A stretch of 39,753 nucleotides of DNA, taken from Alphaproteobacteria bacterium (GTDB lineage: Bacteria > Pseudomonadota > Alphaproteobacteria > CAAGCB01 > CAG-977). Position numbers and translations under genes: made by a program. The DNA lies in contig CAAGCB010000018.1 in the NCBI GenBank assembly GCA_900768185.1, positions 1 through 39,753 of the forward strand, in the 5' to 3' direction. The notes under the pieces are model-generated. The model was not told where the DNA came from. It did no database searches and saw only the letters and a program-made list of their open reading frames with translations. Shown here piece by piece: positions 15,237 to 23,514 of the stretch; position 1 is the first letter of the stretch; each line of letters opens with the position of its first letter.

Positions 15237-17834
15237 ATGAATATTGAAAAATTTACCGAAAGAAGCCAAGGGTTCATTCAATCCGCCAAAGGGTTGGCCG
15301 AACGTAACGATAATCAATTTTTAACGCCCGAACACTTGCTGAAAGTGTTTCTGGACGATAACGAAGGCATGTGCGCCGGTTTGATTCAACAGGCGGGCGG
15401 CGATCCGAAAAAAGCAAAAAAAATGGTCGCAGAGGCTTTGGACAAACAGCCCAAAGTGTCGGGACAAAGCGTTGAATGCTATCCGAATCAGCAGTTCGGA
15501 AAATTGATGCAGCAGGCGGAAGAAATCGCGCAAAAGGCGGGTGACGAATTTGTGACGGTCGAACGCATTTTGCTGGCGATGCTGGTCGTTCCGAATACGG
15601 AAGTTCACCGCATTTTGACGGAATGCGGACTGAACGCCGTCGGGTTGAACGCCGCGATCGAGGAATTGCGCAACGGCAGAAAGGCGACGTCCGCCAACGC
15701 CGAAGACAAATACAAGGCGTTGAAAAAATACACGCAGGATTACACCGCGCGCGCCCGCGAAGGAAAGCTTGATCCCGTGATCGGTCGCGACGAGGAAATC
15801 CGCCGCGCCGTTCAGGTTTTGTCGCGCAGAACGAAAAACAACCCCGTCCTGATCGGCGAACCCGGCGTCGGTAAAACCGCCGTCGTCGAAGGGCTGGCTT
15901 TGCGTATCGTGAACGGCGATGTTCCCGAAAGCTTGAAAAACAAAAAACTGCTGGCGTTGGATATGGGCGCGCTGATTGCCGGCGCGAAATACCGCGGCGA
16001 ATTTGAAGAACGCCTGAAATCCGTATTGGAAGAAATCGACGCGTCCGACGGGACGATTATCTTGTTCATCGACGAAATGCACACGATTGTCGGCGCGGGG
16101 GCGAGCGAAGGGTCGATGGACGCTTCAAACCTGCTGAAACCGGCTTTGGCGCGCGGCGAAATGCACTGCATCGGCGCGACGACGTTGGACGAATACAGAA
16201 AATATGTGGAAAAGGACGCCGCCTTGGCGCGTCGTTTCCAACCCGTTTTCGTTGACGAGCCGACGGTTGACGACACGATTTCCATTTTGCGCGGGATCAA
16301 GGAAAAATACGAACTGCATCACGGGGTGAAAATCTCGGACAGCGCTTTGGTCGCCGCGGCGACGCTGTCGAACCGCTATATTTCCGATCGTTTTCTGCCC
16401 GACAAGGCGATCGACCTGATGGACGAAGCCGCGTCGCGCCTGCGTATGGAAATCGATTCGAAGCCCGAAGCTCTGGACGAAATCGACCGCCGCATGATTC
16501 AACTGAAAATCGAACGCGAGGCGTTGAAAAAAGAAACGGATCAGGCGTCCGTCGAACGGCTGGAAAAATTGGAAAAAGAGGTTAAGGAACTGGAAGAAAA
16601 GTCAGCGTCGAAAACCGCCGAATGGTTGTCCAGCAAAAACGCTTTGGCGGGCGCGGCAAAACTGCGCGAACAGCTGGACGCCGCTAAAATCGCCGTGGAC
16701 AAGGCTTTGCGCGAAGGACAGTACGAACGCGCGGGCGAATTGCAGTACAAACAGATTCCCGAACTGACCCAAAAGCTGAAAAACGCCGAAGCTTTGGCGG
16801 CGTCGGCGCAGATTTCCGCCAGCAAAAACGTGACGCCCGAAATGATCGCGGCGGTCGTGTCGCGCTGGACGGGCATTCCCGTCGATAAAATGCTGACGGG
16901 CGAACGTGAAAAACTGCTGCATATGGAAGAACATATCCAAGCCCGCCTGATCGGGCAGGAAGCCGCCGTCAAAGCCGTTTCCGACGCCGTTCGCCGTTCG
17001 CGGTCGGGATTGCAGGATCCGAACAGACCGATCGGTTCGTTCCTGTTTTTGGGACCCACGGGCGTAGGCAAAACCGAACTGGCGCGGTCGCTTGCCGACT
17101 TTTTGTTTAACGACGAAACCGCTTTGTTGCGCATTGATATGTCCGAATACATGGAAAAACACGCGGTGTCGCGTCTGGTGGGCGCGCCTCCGGGCTATGT
17201 CGGGTACGATCAGGGCGGCGTGTTGACCGAAGCCGTCCGTCGCCGTCCGTATCAGGTCATCTTGTTCGACGAAGTCGAAAAAGCGCACCCCGATGTGTTC
17301 AACATTCTGTTGCAGGTGTTGGACGACGGGCGGCTGACCGACGGGCAGGGGCATACGGTCGATTTTAAAAACACGCTGATTATTCTGACGTCGAATCTGG
17401 GCGCGCAGGTCTTGGCGGAACAGCCCGACGGCGAAGATGTCGAAAAAGTCAGACCGCAGGTCATGGACATTGTTCACGCGGCGTTTAAACCCGAATTTCT
17501 GAACCGTTTGGACGAAATCCTGCTGTTCCGCCGCCTGAGCCGTCTGGATATGCAGGGCATCGTTCAGATTCAGCTGGCGCGTCTGGGCAACCGTCTGGCG
17601 GAACGCCATATCAGATTGGATCTGGACGAACAGGCGCTGACATGGCTGGCGAATACGGGATACGAACCGATGTACGGCGCGCGTCCGCTGAAACGCCTGA
17701 TTCAGCGCGAATTGGAAAACAAACTGGCGATGGCGATTCTGGACGGTACGATCCGCGACGATTCCGTCGTCAAGGTTCGAGTCGAAAACGGCACGTTGAA
17801 AATCGTCGGCGACGAAATCGTTCCCGTTGCGTGA
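15237..17834 (+). CDS. clpB: ClpB disaggregase (HSP100)
   Basis: ClpB is a hexameric two-ring AAA+ machine that works with DnaK to pull proteins out of aggregates. The 865 residues are full length: N domain 1-145; ring 1 with Walker A GEPGVGKT at 207-214, pore loop KYRG at 251-254, Walker B FIDE at 277-280 and Arg fingers ARRF at 331-334; coiled-coil M domain at about 405-525; ring 2 with Walker A GPTGVGKT at 606-613, pore loop GYVG at 653-656, LFDEVEKAH, and sensor 2 GARPLKRLI. AGGAGG lies 10 bases before the ATG. No CIRCE element was seen upstream. A weak TTGCGA (15172) to TATATC (15195) pair with a 17-base spacer could be its promoter, overlapping the terminator stem. Confidence 0.98.
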   Translation: MNIEKFTERSQGFIQSAKGLAERNDNQFLTPEHLLKVFLDDNEGMCAGLIQQAGGDPKKAKKMVAEALDKQPKVSGQSVECYPNQQFGKLMQQAEEIAQKAGDEFVTVERILLAMLVVPNTEVHRILTECGLNAVGLNAAIEELRNGRKATSANAEDKYKALKKYTQDYTARAREGKLDPVIGRDEEIRRAVQVLSRRTKNNPVLIGEPGVGKTAVVEGLALRIVNGDVPESLKNKKLLALDMGALIAGAKYRGEFEERLKSVLEEIDASDGTIILFIDEMHTIVGAGASEGSMDASNLLKPALARGEMHCIGATTLDEYRKYVEKDAALARRFQPVFVDEPTVDDTISILRGIKEKYELHHGVKISDSALVAAATLSNRYISDRFLPDKAIDLMDEAASRLRMEIDSKPEALDEIDRRMIQLKIEREALKKETDQASVERLEKLEKEVKELEEKSASKTAEWLSSKNALAGAAKLREQLDAAKIAVDKALREGQYERAGELQYKQIPELTQKLKNAEALAASAQISASKNVTPEMIAAVVSRWTGIPVDKMLTGEREKLLHMEEHIQARLIGQEAAVKAVSDAVRRSRSGLQDPNRPIGSFLFLGPTGVGKTELARSLADFLFNDETALLRIDMSEYMEKHAVSRLVGAPPGYVGYDQGGVLTEAVRRRPYQVILFDEVEKAHPDVFNILLQVLDDGRLTDGQGHTVDFKNTLIILTSNLGAQVLAEQPDGEDVEKVRPQVMDIVHAAFKPEFLNRLDEILLFRRLSRLDMQGIVQIQLARLGNRLAERHIRLDLDEQALTWLANTGYEPMYGARPLKRLIQRELENKLAMAILDGTIRDDSVVKVRVENGTLKIVGDEIVPVA

Positions 17835-17854
17835 CATTGACCGGAAAAAAGAAT

Positions 17855-17887
17855 GCGAAGGGCGGAAAAAAACTTTCCGCCCTTCGC
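17855..17887 (+). terminator. strong hairpin after clpB
   Basis: A perfect 14-bp stem is formed by 17855-17868 (GCGAAGGGCGGAAA) and 17874-17887, with a 5-base loop AAAAC. It begins 20 bases past the clpB stop. There is no U tract after it on either strand, so it may act as a 3' stabiliser or a rho-assisted end rather than a classical terminator. Confidence 0.6.
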
Positions 17888-17962
17888 GTATTCAAATTAA
17901 CAGGTGCAACCGCCCCGCCAATCTGGTAAAACGGAATAATATTTTTTGAAGGACATCAAGCC

Positions 17963-19273
17963 GTGCCGTCTTTGTTCGACAATACCGTAGCTCAGCCGTT
18001 GGCGGACAGATTGCGTCCGCGGACGATTGACGATGTCGCGGGGCAGAATCATCTGCTGTCGCCCGACGCGCCGCTGGGGCGCATGTTGATTACGGGAAAG
18101 GTGTCGTCTTTTATTCTGTGGGGTCCCCCCGGGTGCGGCAAAACGACGATCGCGCGATTGTTGGCGCATCACACGAATATGGCGTTTGAACCGATCTCCG
18201 CCGTGTTTTCGGGCGTCGCCGATTTACGCAAGATTTTTGAGGAAGCCGGACAACGCCGTCAAACGGGGCGCGCGACGATTTTATTCGTCGACGAAATCCA
18301 CCGTTTCAACCGTTCGCAGCAGGACGGATTTCTGCCTTATGTCGAGGACGGCACCGTCGTTCTGGTCGGCGCGACGACGGAAAATCCGTCGTTCGAATTG
18401 AACGCCGCTTTGTTGTCCCGATGCAAGGTTTTTGTTTTAAAGCGTTTGGACGACGACGCTTTGGAATCCATCGTCGCGCGCGCCGAAAAACTGGTCGGAC
18501 GGTCTTTGCCCGTTTTGCCCGAAGCACGCGAACGGCTGAAAGCGATGGCTGACGGCGACGGACGCTATCTGTCCAATATGCTGGAGGCTTTGTTTGATCT
18601 GCCCGATCGCGATCTGGCGCAGGGACCTTTGTCCGTCGAACGCATGCTGACCGTCGTCGCGCGCCGTCCCGCCGTTTACGACAAAGGCGGCGACGGGCAT
18701 TACAACCTGATCAGCGCGGTGCACAAATCCCTGCGCGGGTCGGATCCCGACGCGGGGCTGTATTGGGTGGCGCGCATGATGTCGGCGGGCGAGGATCCGA
18801 AATATATTTTTCGCCGACTGACGCGTTTTGCGGTCGAAGACGTCGGGTTAGCCGATCCGAACGCTTTGGTGCAGGCGGTGTCGGCGTGGGACGCTTACGA
18901 ACGCCTCGGTTCGCCGGAGGGGGATCTGGCGTTGGCGCAGCTGGTCGTGTATCTGGCGACCGCGCCGAAATCCGTCGGCGTGTATAAAGGCTGGAATGCC
19001 GCCGTCCGGGTGGCGCGGGAAACGGGATCGCTGACGCCGCCGATGAATATTTTGAACGCGCCCACGAAATTGATGAAAGAACTGGGCTACAACGCGGGGT
19101 ATGAATACGATCCCGACACGGCGAACGGCTTTTCCGGCGCGAATTACTTTCCGCCGGAAATGGGACGGCAAAAACTTTACCACCCGATTGAACGGGGATT
19201 TGAACGCGAAATCGTCAAGCGAATCGCGTATTGGGACAAATTAAGAAAGGAAATCGAAAATGACAGGCGTTAA
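17963..19273 (+). CDS. rarA: replication-associated recombination protein A (MgsA/RarA)
   Basis: RarA is a AAA+ ATPase related to clamp-loader and RuvB proteins that acts at stalled or gapped replication forks with SSB. The 436-residue protein shows PLADRLRPRTIDDVAGQNHLL at the start, Walker A GPPGCGKT at 54-61, Walker B LFVDEIHRFNRSQQD, sensor 1 VGATTENPSFELN, and ALLSRCKVFVLKRL. The C-terminal tetramerisation part has KSLRGSDPDAGLYWVARM and YLATAPKSVGVYKGW. GAAGG lies before the ATG. It overlaps the next gene, the pseudouridine synthase, by 14 bases, so the two are probably cotranscribed. Confidence 0.95.
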   Translation: MPSLFDNTVAQPLADRLRPRTIDDVAGQNHLLSPDAPLGRMLITGKVSSFILWGPPGCGKTTIARLLAHHTNMAFEPISAVFSGVADLRKIFEEAGQRRQTGRATILFVDEIHRFNRSQQDGFLPYVEDGTVVLVGATTENPSFELNAALLSRCKVFVLKRLDDDALESIVARAEKLVGRSLPVLPEARERLKAMADGDGRYLSNMLEALFDLPDRDLAQGPLSVERMLTVVARRPAVYDKGGDGHYNLISAVHKSLRGSDPDAGLYWVARMMSAGEDPKYIFRRLTRFAVEDVGLADPNALVQAVSAWDAYERLGSPEGDLALAQLVVYLATAPKSVGVYKGWNAAVRVARETGSLTPPMNILNAPTKLMKELGYNAGYEYDPDTANGFSGANYFPPEMGRQKLYHPIERGFEREIVKRIAYWDKLRKEIENDRR

Positions 19274-20264
19274 TATGGTGACGGTCGGCGCCGACGACGG
19301 CGTCGTGCGTTTGGATCGCTGGTTCAGACGCCATTATCCGCAGGTGACGCAGGGGCAGTTGCAAAAGCTGTTGCGTACCAAGCAGGTCAAAGTGGACGGC
19401 AAACGCGCCGAAGCGTCGCAACGCGTGTCCGCGGGGCAGGTCGTGCGCGTGCCGCCCTTGCCGGAAAAAGGGTCGCCGATGGCGGCGGCAAAGGCGCGCC
19501 GCGACGCGGTGACGGTTTCCGAACGGGACGCCGCTTTTGTGCAAAGTCTGGTGATTTACAAGGATAACGACGTTCTGGTGCTGAACAAGCCTGCCGGACT
19601 GGCTGTGCAGGGCGGCACGGGGCTGACGCGCCATTTGGACGGCATGTTGTCGGCTTTGCGGTTCGAAAAGGACGAAAATCCCCGCCTGGTTCATCGGCTG
19701 GACAAGGATACCAGCGGCGTGCTGGTTTTGGGGCGCACTCCCGCCGCCACCGCCGAACTGGCGGAAGCTTTCCGTTCCCGCAAAGCCAAAAAGGTGTACT
19801 GGGCGCTGGTGTTCGGAACGCCCGAAATCAAAGAAGGCAGAATCTCCGCGAAATTGCTGAAATCAACGGGCGAGTTCGGCGGCGAAACGATGCGTGTCGA
19901 CGAAAAAAACGGGCAGTCCGCCGTGACGTTGTACCGTGTGGTTGACGAAGCGTTTAAAAAAGCGGCTTGGTTGGAAATGATGCCGCTGACGGGGCGCACC
20001 CACCAGTTGCGCGTGCATTGCGCTTACATGGGACACCCGATCGTCGGGGACGGCAAATACTGCGACAAAAACGTCGCGGCGGATTATTTGAAATACGGAA
20101 AATCGTTGCATTTGCACGCTCGCGCCTTGCGCATGCCGTTGCCGTCGGGTAAAATGCTGGAAGTCTATGCGCCGCTGAACGACGAAATGGCGGACAGTTT
20201 CGACTTTTTCGGCTTTGCGTACAAAAAGCCCGAAAACCCGTTTAAAAAATTTCCTGCGGACTGA
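19260..20264 (+). CDS. RluC/RluD-family large-subunit pseudouridine synthase
   Basis: The enzyme isomerises uridines of 23S rRNA to pseudouridine. The 334-residue protein has an N-terminal S4 RNA-binding domain at about 15-75 (RLDRWFRRHYPQVTQGQLQKLLRTKQVKVDG) and then the RsuA/RluA catalytic domain. DNDVLVLNKPAGLAVQGG starts this domain, the catalytic Asp is in HRLDKDTSGVLVLGRT, and PLTGRTHQLRVHCAYMGHPIVGDGKY is the third motif. RluC and RluD are hard to tell apart; RluC is favoured by gene order in Alphaproteobacteria, where it lies near an ATP12 gene. AAAGGAAA precedes the ATG at 19260. A later ATG at 19275 is possible. Confidence 0.93.
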   Translation: MTGVNMVTVGADDGVVRLDRWFRRHYPQVTQGQLQKLLRTKQVKVDGKRAEASQRVSAGQVVRVPPLPEKGSPMAAAKARRDAVTVSERDAAFVQSLVIYKDNDVLVLNKPAGLAVQGGTGLTRHLDGMLSALRFEKDENPRLVHRLDKDTSGVLVLGRTPAATAELAEAFRSRKAKKVYWALVFGTPEIKEGRISAKLLKSTGEFGGETMRVDEKNGQSAVTLYRVVDEAFKKAAWLEMMPLTGRTHQLRVHCAYMGHPIVGDGKYCDKNVAADYLKYGKSLHLHARALRMPLPSGKMLEVYAPLNDEMADSFDFFGFAYKKPENPFKKFPAD

Positions 20265-20273
20265 GGGGCGAAC

Positions 20274-22325
20274 ATGAAAAGAGCTTTGGCGGCGATATCC
20301 GTTTTTATCATATTGACGGCGGCGGTTTGTTTTTGGACTTTGCGCGATTTCGACGCGAAACTGCAATCCGGACTGGAACGCGTTGTTTTCGAAAAAACGG
20401 GACGGGTGCTGAGCATCGCCGGCGCGAAAACGCGGCTGTCCCTGTCCCCGTCCGTTGAATTGCGGGACATGTCCCTGCGCGACGGCGACAAGACGCTGGC
20501 AAAAGTCGGGCTTTTGTCTGCGGAAATCGAACTGATGCCGCTGCTTTCGCGCCGCGCCGAAGTCAAACGGTTCGTGTTACGCGACGTTTCGATCGACGCC
20601 GTCGTTAATGCCGCTGAAAATTACAAAAAAAACAATGATTCGCCCGCATTCGGGACGCCCGTGGAAAACGTTGCCGTCAAATCGGCGCGGGACGGCTTTG
20701 AACTGCGCCTGAACGACGTTTTGTTTGAAAAAATGCGGGTGACGCTGACCGACGCCGCCAAAGGCGCGACCTATGTCGCCGCGATTGACGAACTGACGAT
20801 AAAGGAAAACGACGGTAAAGCCGATTTGAACGCGGACGCGATGGTCGGGGGCGAAGAATACGACGTCCGCGCCCGTGTCGATTACGCTTCGCGCGCGTTT
20901 GACGCCGAAATCAAAAATCCGCGCCTGTTCGCGAAAATCAACGGAACGGCGGCGTCTTTCGCCGATTGGAACGCGGTTGTCAAAGCCAACGTGACGGATT
21001 TAAAGGTATTCAAAAACGTCGTCATCGGACTGCCCGCGCTGGAAAACGTGGTCGCGACCGCGCGCGTCGAAAAACGGGCGGGGGCGGTTTCCGTTCCCGA
21101 ATTTGACGTGTCGACGGTGATGAACGGTGTTTTGACCGCGCGGATCAGCGGCGGCGTTTCGTCCTTTTCTCCGTTGAAAACAGATTTTTCCGCCGATGTC
21201 GACGCTCCCGATCTGTCGAAAATCGACGGCTTTCCCGCTTTGCCCGCGTCCAGAATCGTCGCCGCGGGAAAAATTGACGGCGGGCTGAAAATCGACGGAC
21301 TGTCGGTTGTTGTCGGAAAATCCGATTTGTCGGGAACGGTCTTTGCGGAAAAGAAGCCCCGTCTGTCCGTTCATGCGGATTTGAAATCGTCCGTTCTGGA
21401 TTTGTCCGAATTGTTGAGCGTCAATTCGAAATCGCGTCTGACCGCCGCAATCGGCAAGACGCGGAATCGCCGCCGTGCGTCAATTCCGGTCGGCGAAAAG
21501 CGCGTTTTTTCCGATAAACCGCTGGATTTAAACGCGTTGCGCGCCGCCGACGTGAACGTGCGCGCGTCCGTCGCGAAACTGATTGCCGCCGACGGGACGG
21601 ATTTGGGAAAAGTCGACGCTTCGGCGGCGATGAACGGCGGCAAGTTTTCTTTGTCGAATTTCAAACTGGCGAACTATCTGTCCGCCCAAGCCGTCATGGA
21701 CGCGACGGGCGGCAAGGCGGTCGTCGGAACAAACGTCAGAATCAACGCTTTGCCGTTAAAGATGTTCTGGGCGAAATCCGGCGTTGACAAGGGAACGCTG
21801 TCGGGTTCCGTCGTGCTGAGCGGTCGCGGCGCGTCGCGTCGGGAAATCGCGGCGTCTTTGAACGGAAAGATTCGTTTGGATATCAGGGGCGCGCATGCCG
21901 GCGCCATTCAAATCGTTCCCGCGCAGATGTCTTTTTTGAAATTAAGCAAAGTCAATGAAATCACGATCCCGTGCGCCGTGGTTAATCTGCCCGTCGTCAA
22001 GGGCGTCGTAACGTCCGATAAAAAAATCGGATTTGAAAGCGATTTATTCGATTTGCAAATCAGCGGAAACGCCGATCTGGGTACGGAAAATCTGAATCTG
22101 AAAATAAAAATGACGCCGCATTCGACCGGTATTTTGGAAAACAGCGTCACATCAGCGACCGTCGGCGGTACGCTGGGCGCGCCGAAAATCCGGCTTGATC
22201 AGAACGCATCTTTGAATCGCGCGTTGTCCATCGGCGTGGCGTTCTTTATGGGCGGCAAAGACTTGGCGCAAGAAATGGCGAAAGAAGGGGCGTTGACGAA
22301 CGTCTGCGCCACGGCGGCGAAATGA
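20274..22325 (+). CDS. AsmA-family protein
   Basis: AsmA-like proteins are inner-membrane anchored periplasmic proteins related to bridge-like lipid transporters and affect outer-membrane assembly or lipid supply. The 683-residue product has one N-terminal membrane helix (LAAISVFIILTAAVCFWTL) and then a long strand-rich periplasmic part. The family pattern includes AKTRLSLSPSVELRDMSLRDGD near 45 and the KRVFSDKPLDLNALRAADVNVRAS segment in the middle. The C-terminal block near 510-680 has VDKGTLSGSVVLSGRG, LNGKIRLDIRGAHAGAI and VGGTLGAPKIRLDQ. The length and domain order fit AsmA itself. It starts 9 bases after the pseudouridine synthase gene and overlaps the next start by 4 bases. Confidence 0.88.
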   Translation: MKRALAAISVFIILTAAVCFWTLRDFDAKLQSGLERVVFEKTGRVLSIAGAKTRLSLSPSVELRDMSLRDGDKTLAKVGLLSAEIELMPLLSRRAEVKRFVLRDVSIDAVVNAAENYKKNNDSPAFGTPVENVAVKSARDGFELRLNDVLFEKMRVTLTDAAKGATYVAAIDELTIKENDGKADLNADAMVGGEEYDVRARVDYASRAFDAEIKNPRLFAKINGTAASFADWNAVVKANVTDLKVFKNVVIGLPALENVVATARVEKRAGAVSVPEFDVSTVMNGVLTARISGGVSSFSPLKTDFSADVDAPDLSKIDGFPALPASRIVAAGKIDGGLKIDGLSVVVGKSDLSGTVFAEKKPRLSVHADLKSSVLDLSELLSVNSKSRLTAAIGKTRNRRRASIPVGEKRVFSDKPLDLNALRAADVNVRASVAKLIAADGTDLGKVDASAAMNGGKFSLSNFKLANYLSAQAVMDATGGKAVVGTNVRINALPLKMFWAKSGVDKGTLSGSVVLSGRGASRREIAASLNGKIRLDIRGAHAGAIQIVPAQMSFLKLSKVNEITIPCAVVNLPVVKGVVTSDKKIGFESDLFDLQISGNADLGTENLNLKIKMTPHSTGILENSVTSATVGGTLGAPKIRLDQNASLNRALSIGVAFFMGGKDLAQEMAKEGALTNVCATAAK

Positions 22326-22795
22326 TGACGGATAGGGAATCCGCGGTTGCCGAACAAATCGCGTTCGCCGCGGCGGACACGGTGCTGTTCTTTGCGCCGC
22401 AACCGAAAGAGCTTGTCGCCTTGCAGCGAAAAAAATGGTTGCCCGTCATTGAACGGGTCAACGGACGCGGATCGAATTTTACCCCCGCGACAGGGCTGGA
22501 CGTCCCCGTTTTAGACAATCGGACGCGGGCGTATTTGAAACGGCGGCTGGACGCGCTGGACGACGATTCTTTTGCCGCTTTTTGCCAAGCGTCGGGCGGA
22601 CTGAAATCCGTCATTCTGGCTTTGAGCGTTCTGGACGGCGATTTGACGGCGGATCAGGCGTTCGATCTGGCGGTGTTGGAAGAGTTGTTTCAAAACCGTT
22701 TCTGGAAAACGGACGAGGACGCCGTCACCGCCCGCGAAAATCGCAAACGCGCCGTCGGCGACGCTTTTAACAGGATAAACGGAGGAAAAAAATAA
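22322..22795 (+). CDS. short ATP12-like F1-ATPase assembly protein
   Basis: ATP12 binds the F1 alpha subunit and protects it before assembly; it occurs in mitochondria and Alphaproteobacteria. The 157-residue product matches the C-terminal part of the family: AADTVLFFAPQPKELVALQRKKWLPVI near 18, GLDVPVLDN, LAFCQASGGLKSVILALSVLDGDLTADQAFDLAVLEELFQ and the RFWKTDEDAVTAREN end (family: WxxDxEAxxR). The first ~90 residues of a usual ~250-residue ATP12 are absent, and the upstream DNA is occupied by the asmA-like gene in another frame. It begins with ATGATGA overlapping the upstream stop, and its stop overlaps the acylphosphatase ATG. It is the only F1 assembly factor in view. Confidence 0.72.
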   Translation: MMTDRESAVAEQIAFAAADTVLFFAPQPKELVALQRKKWLPVIERVNGRGSNFTPATGLDVPVLDNRTRAYLKRRLDALDDDSFAAFCQASGGLKSVILALSVLDGDLTADQAFDLAVLEELFQNRFWKTDEDAVTARENRKRAVGDAFNRINGGKK

Positions 22796-23091
22796 TGGCG
22801 GAGGAAACTGTTCATATCCGGATACAGGGACGGGTTCAGGGCGTGTTTTATCGTCAATGGACGATGAGCGAAGCGCGCGCCCGCGGCTTGTCCGGCTGGG
22901 TCAGAAACCGTGTCGACGGTTCGGTCGAAGCCGTGTTCAAGGGCGAAACCGACGTGATCAACGATATGGTGAGGGCGTGCAAACGCGGGTCGCCGCGCGC
23001 TTTCGTCACAAAAGTCGAATATCAACCGGCGCCCGACGCGGAAATGGAACCCGTCGTTGACGGCGTTTTCGATCAAAAAAGGACGGTGTGA
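22795..23091 (+). CDS. acyP: acylphosphatase
   Basis: The enzyme hydrolyses acyl phosphates such as carbamoyl phosphate and 1,3-bisphosphoglycerate. The 98-residue protein has the two signatures GRVQGVFYRQWT at about 12-23, with the phosphate-binding loop and catalytic Arg, and GWVRNRVDGSVEAVFKG at about 36-52, with the catalytic Asn in WVRN. The length is normal. A strong GGAGG lies upstream within the end of the ATP12-like gene, and the TAATG overlap implies coupled translation. Confidence 0.96.
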   Translation: MAEETVHIRIQGRVQGVFYRQWTMSEARARGLSGWVRNRVDGSVEAVFKGETDVINDMVRACKRGSPRAFVTKVEYQPAPDAEMEPVVDGVFDQKRTV

Positions 23092-23092
23092 C

Positions 23093-23356
23093 ATGGATAT
23101 CGTTCACAACGAAAGCGAACGGGCTTTTGAAACGTTCACCGACGGAGCGCGGTCGCATTTGGATTATGTTTTGACGGAACGGGACGGAAAAGGGCAAATC
23201 GTTTTTACGCACACTTTCGTCGCGCCCGAACATCGCGGGAAAGGCGTCGCGGCGGCTTTGGTCGAATCGGGACTGGCGTTCGCGCGTGAAAACGGGCTGA
23301 ACGTCGTCGCGCAATGCTCCTATGTCGCGGCGTATCTGGAGCGACACCCGCAATAA
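23093..23356 (+). CDS. small GNAT-fold N-acetyltransferase (COG2388 type)
   Basis: The 87-residue protein is a minimal GNAT domain like YidJ/NATD1. Features are an N-terminal strand (IVHNESERAFE), LDYVLTERDGKGQIVFTHTFVAPEHRGKGVAAALVESGL with the acetyl-CoA loop RGKGVA, and the late NGLNVVAQCSYVAAYLERHPQ that is typical of this subfamily. The substrate is unknown. The ATG at 23093 lies 1 base after the acyP stop; an upstream in-frame ATG inside acyP is less likely. It is the last gene of the plus-strand run before tRNA-Leu. Confidence 0.88.
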   Translation: MDIVHNESERAFETFTDGARSHLDYVLTERDGKGQIVFTHTFVAPEHRGKGVAAALVESGLAFARENGLNVVAQCSYVAAYLERHPQ

Positions 23357-23364
23357 AATTTCGG

Positions 23365-23393
23365 TTGCCAAGCGGGGGCAAGTCTGATATTAC
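23365..23393 (+). promoter_or_regulatory. probable promoter of tRNA-Leu
   Basis: TTGCCA (23365-23370) and TATTAC (23388-23393) are separated by 17 bases, and the tRNA starts 10 bases after the -10. This distance fits transcription beginning only a few bases before the mature tRNA. Confidence 0.5.
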
Positions 23394-23403
23394 CGAAAAA
23401 AGC

Positions 23404-23490
<87 letters not shown>

Positions 23491-23514
23491 AAAAGCCCCT
23501 TCGGGGCTTTTTTT
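23491..23514. terminator. bidirectional terminator between tRNA-Leu and the POT transporter gene
   Basis: AAAAGCCCC and GGGGCTTTT pair around a UUC loop, with T runs following on both strands (plus: TTTTTTT at the 3' side; minus: complement of AAAA). It can end both the tRNA-Leu transcript and the convergent transporter mRNA, whose stop lies inside the T run. Confidence 0.85.
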
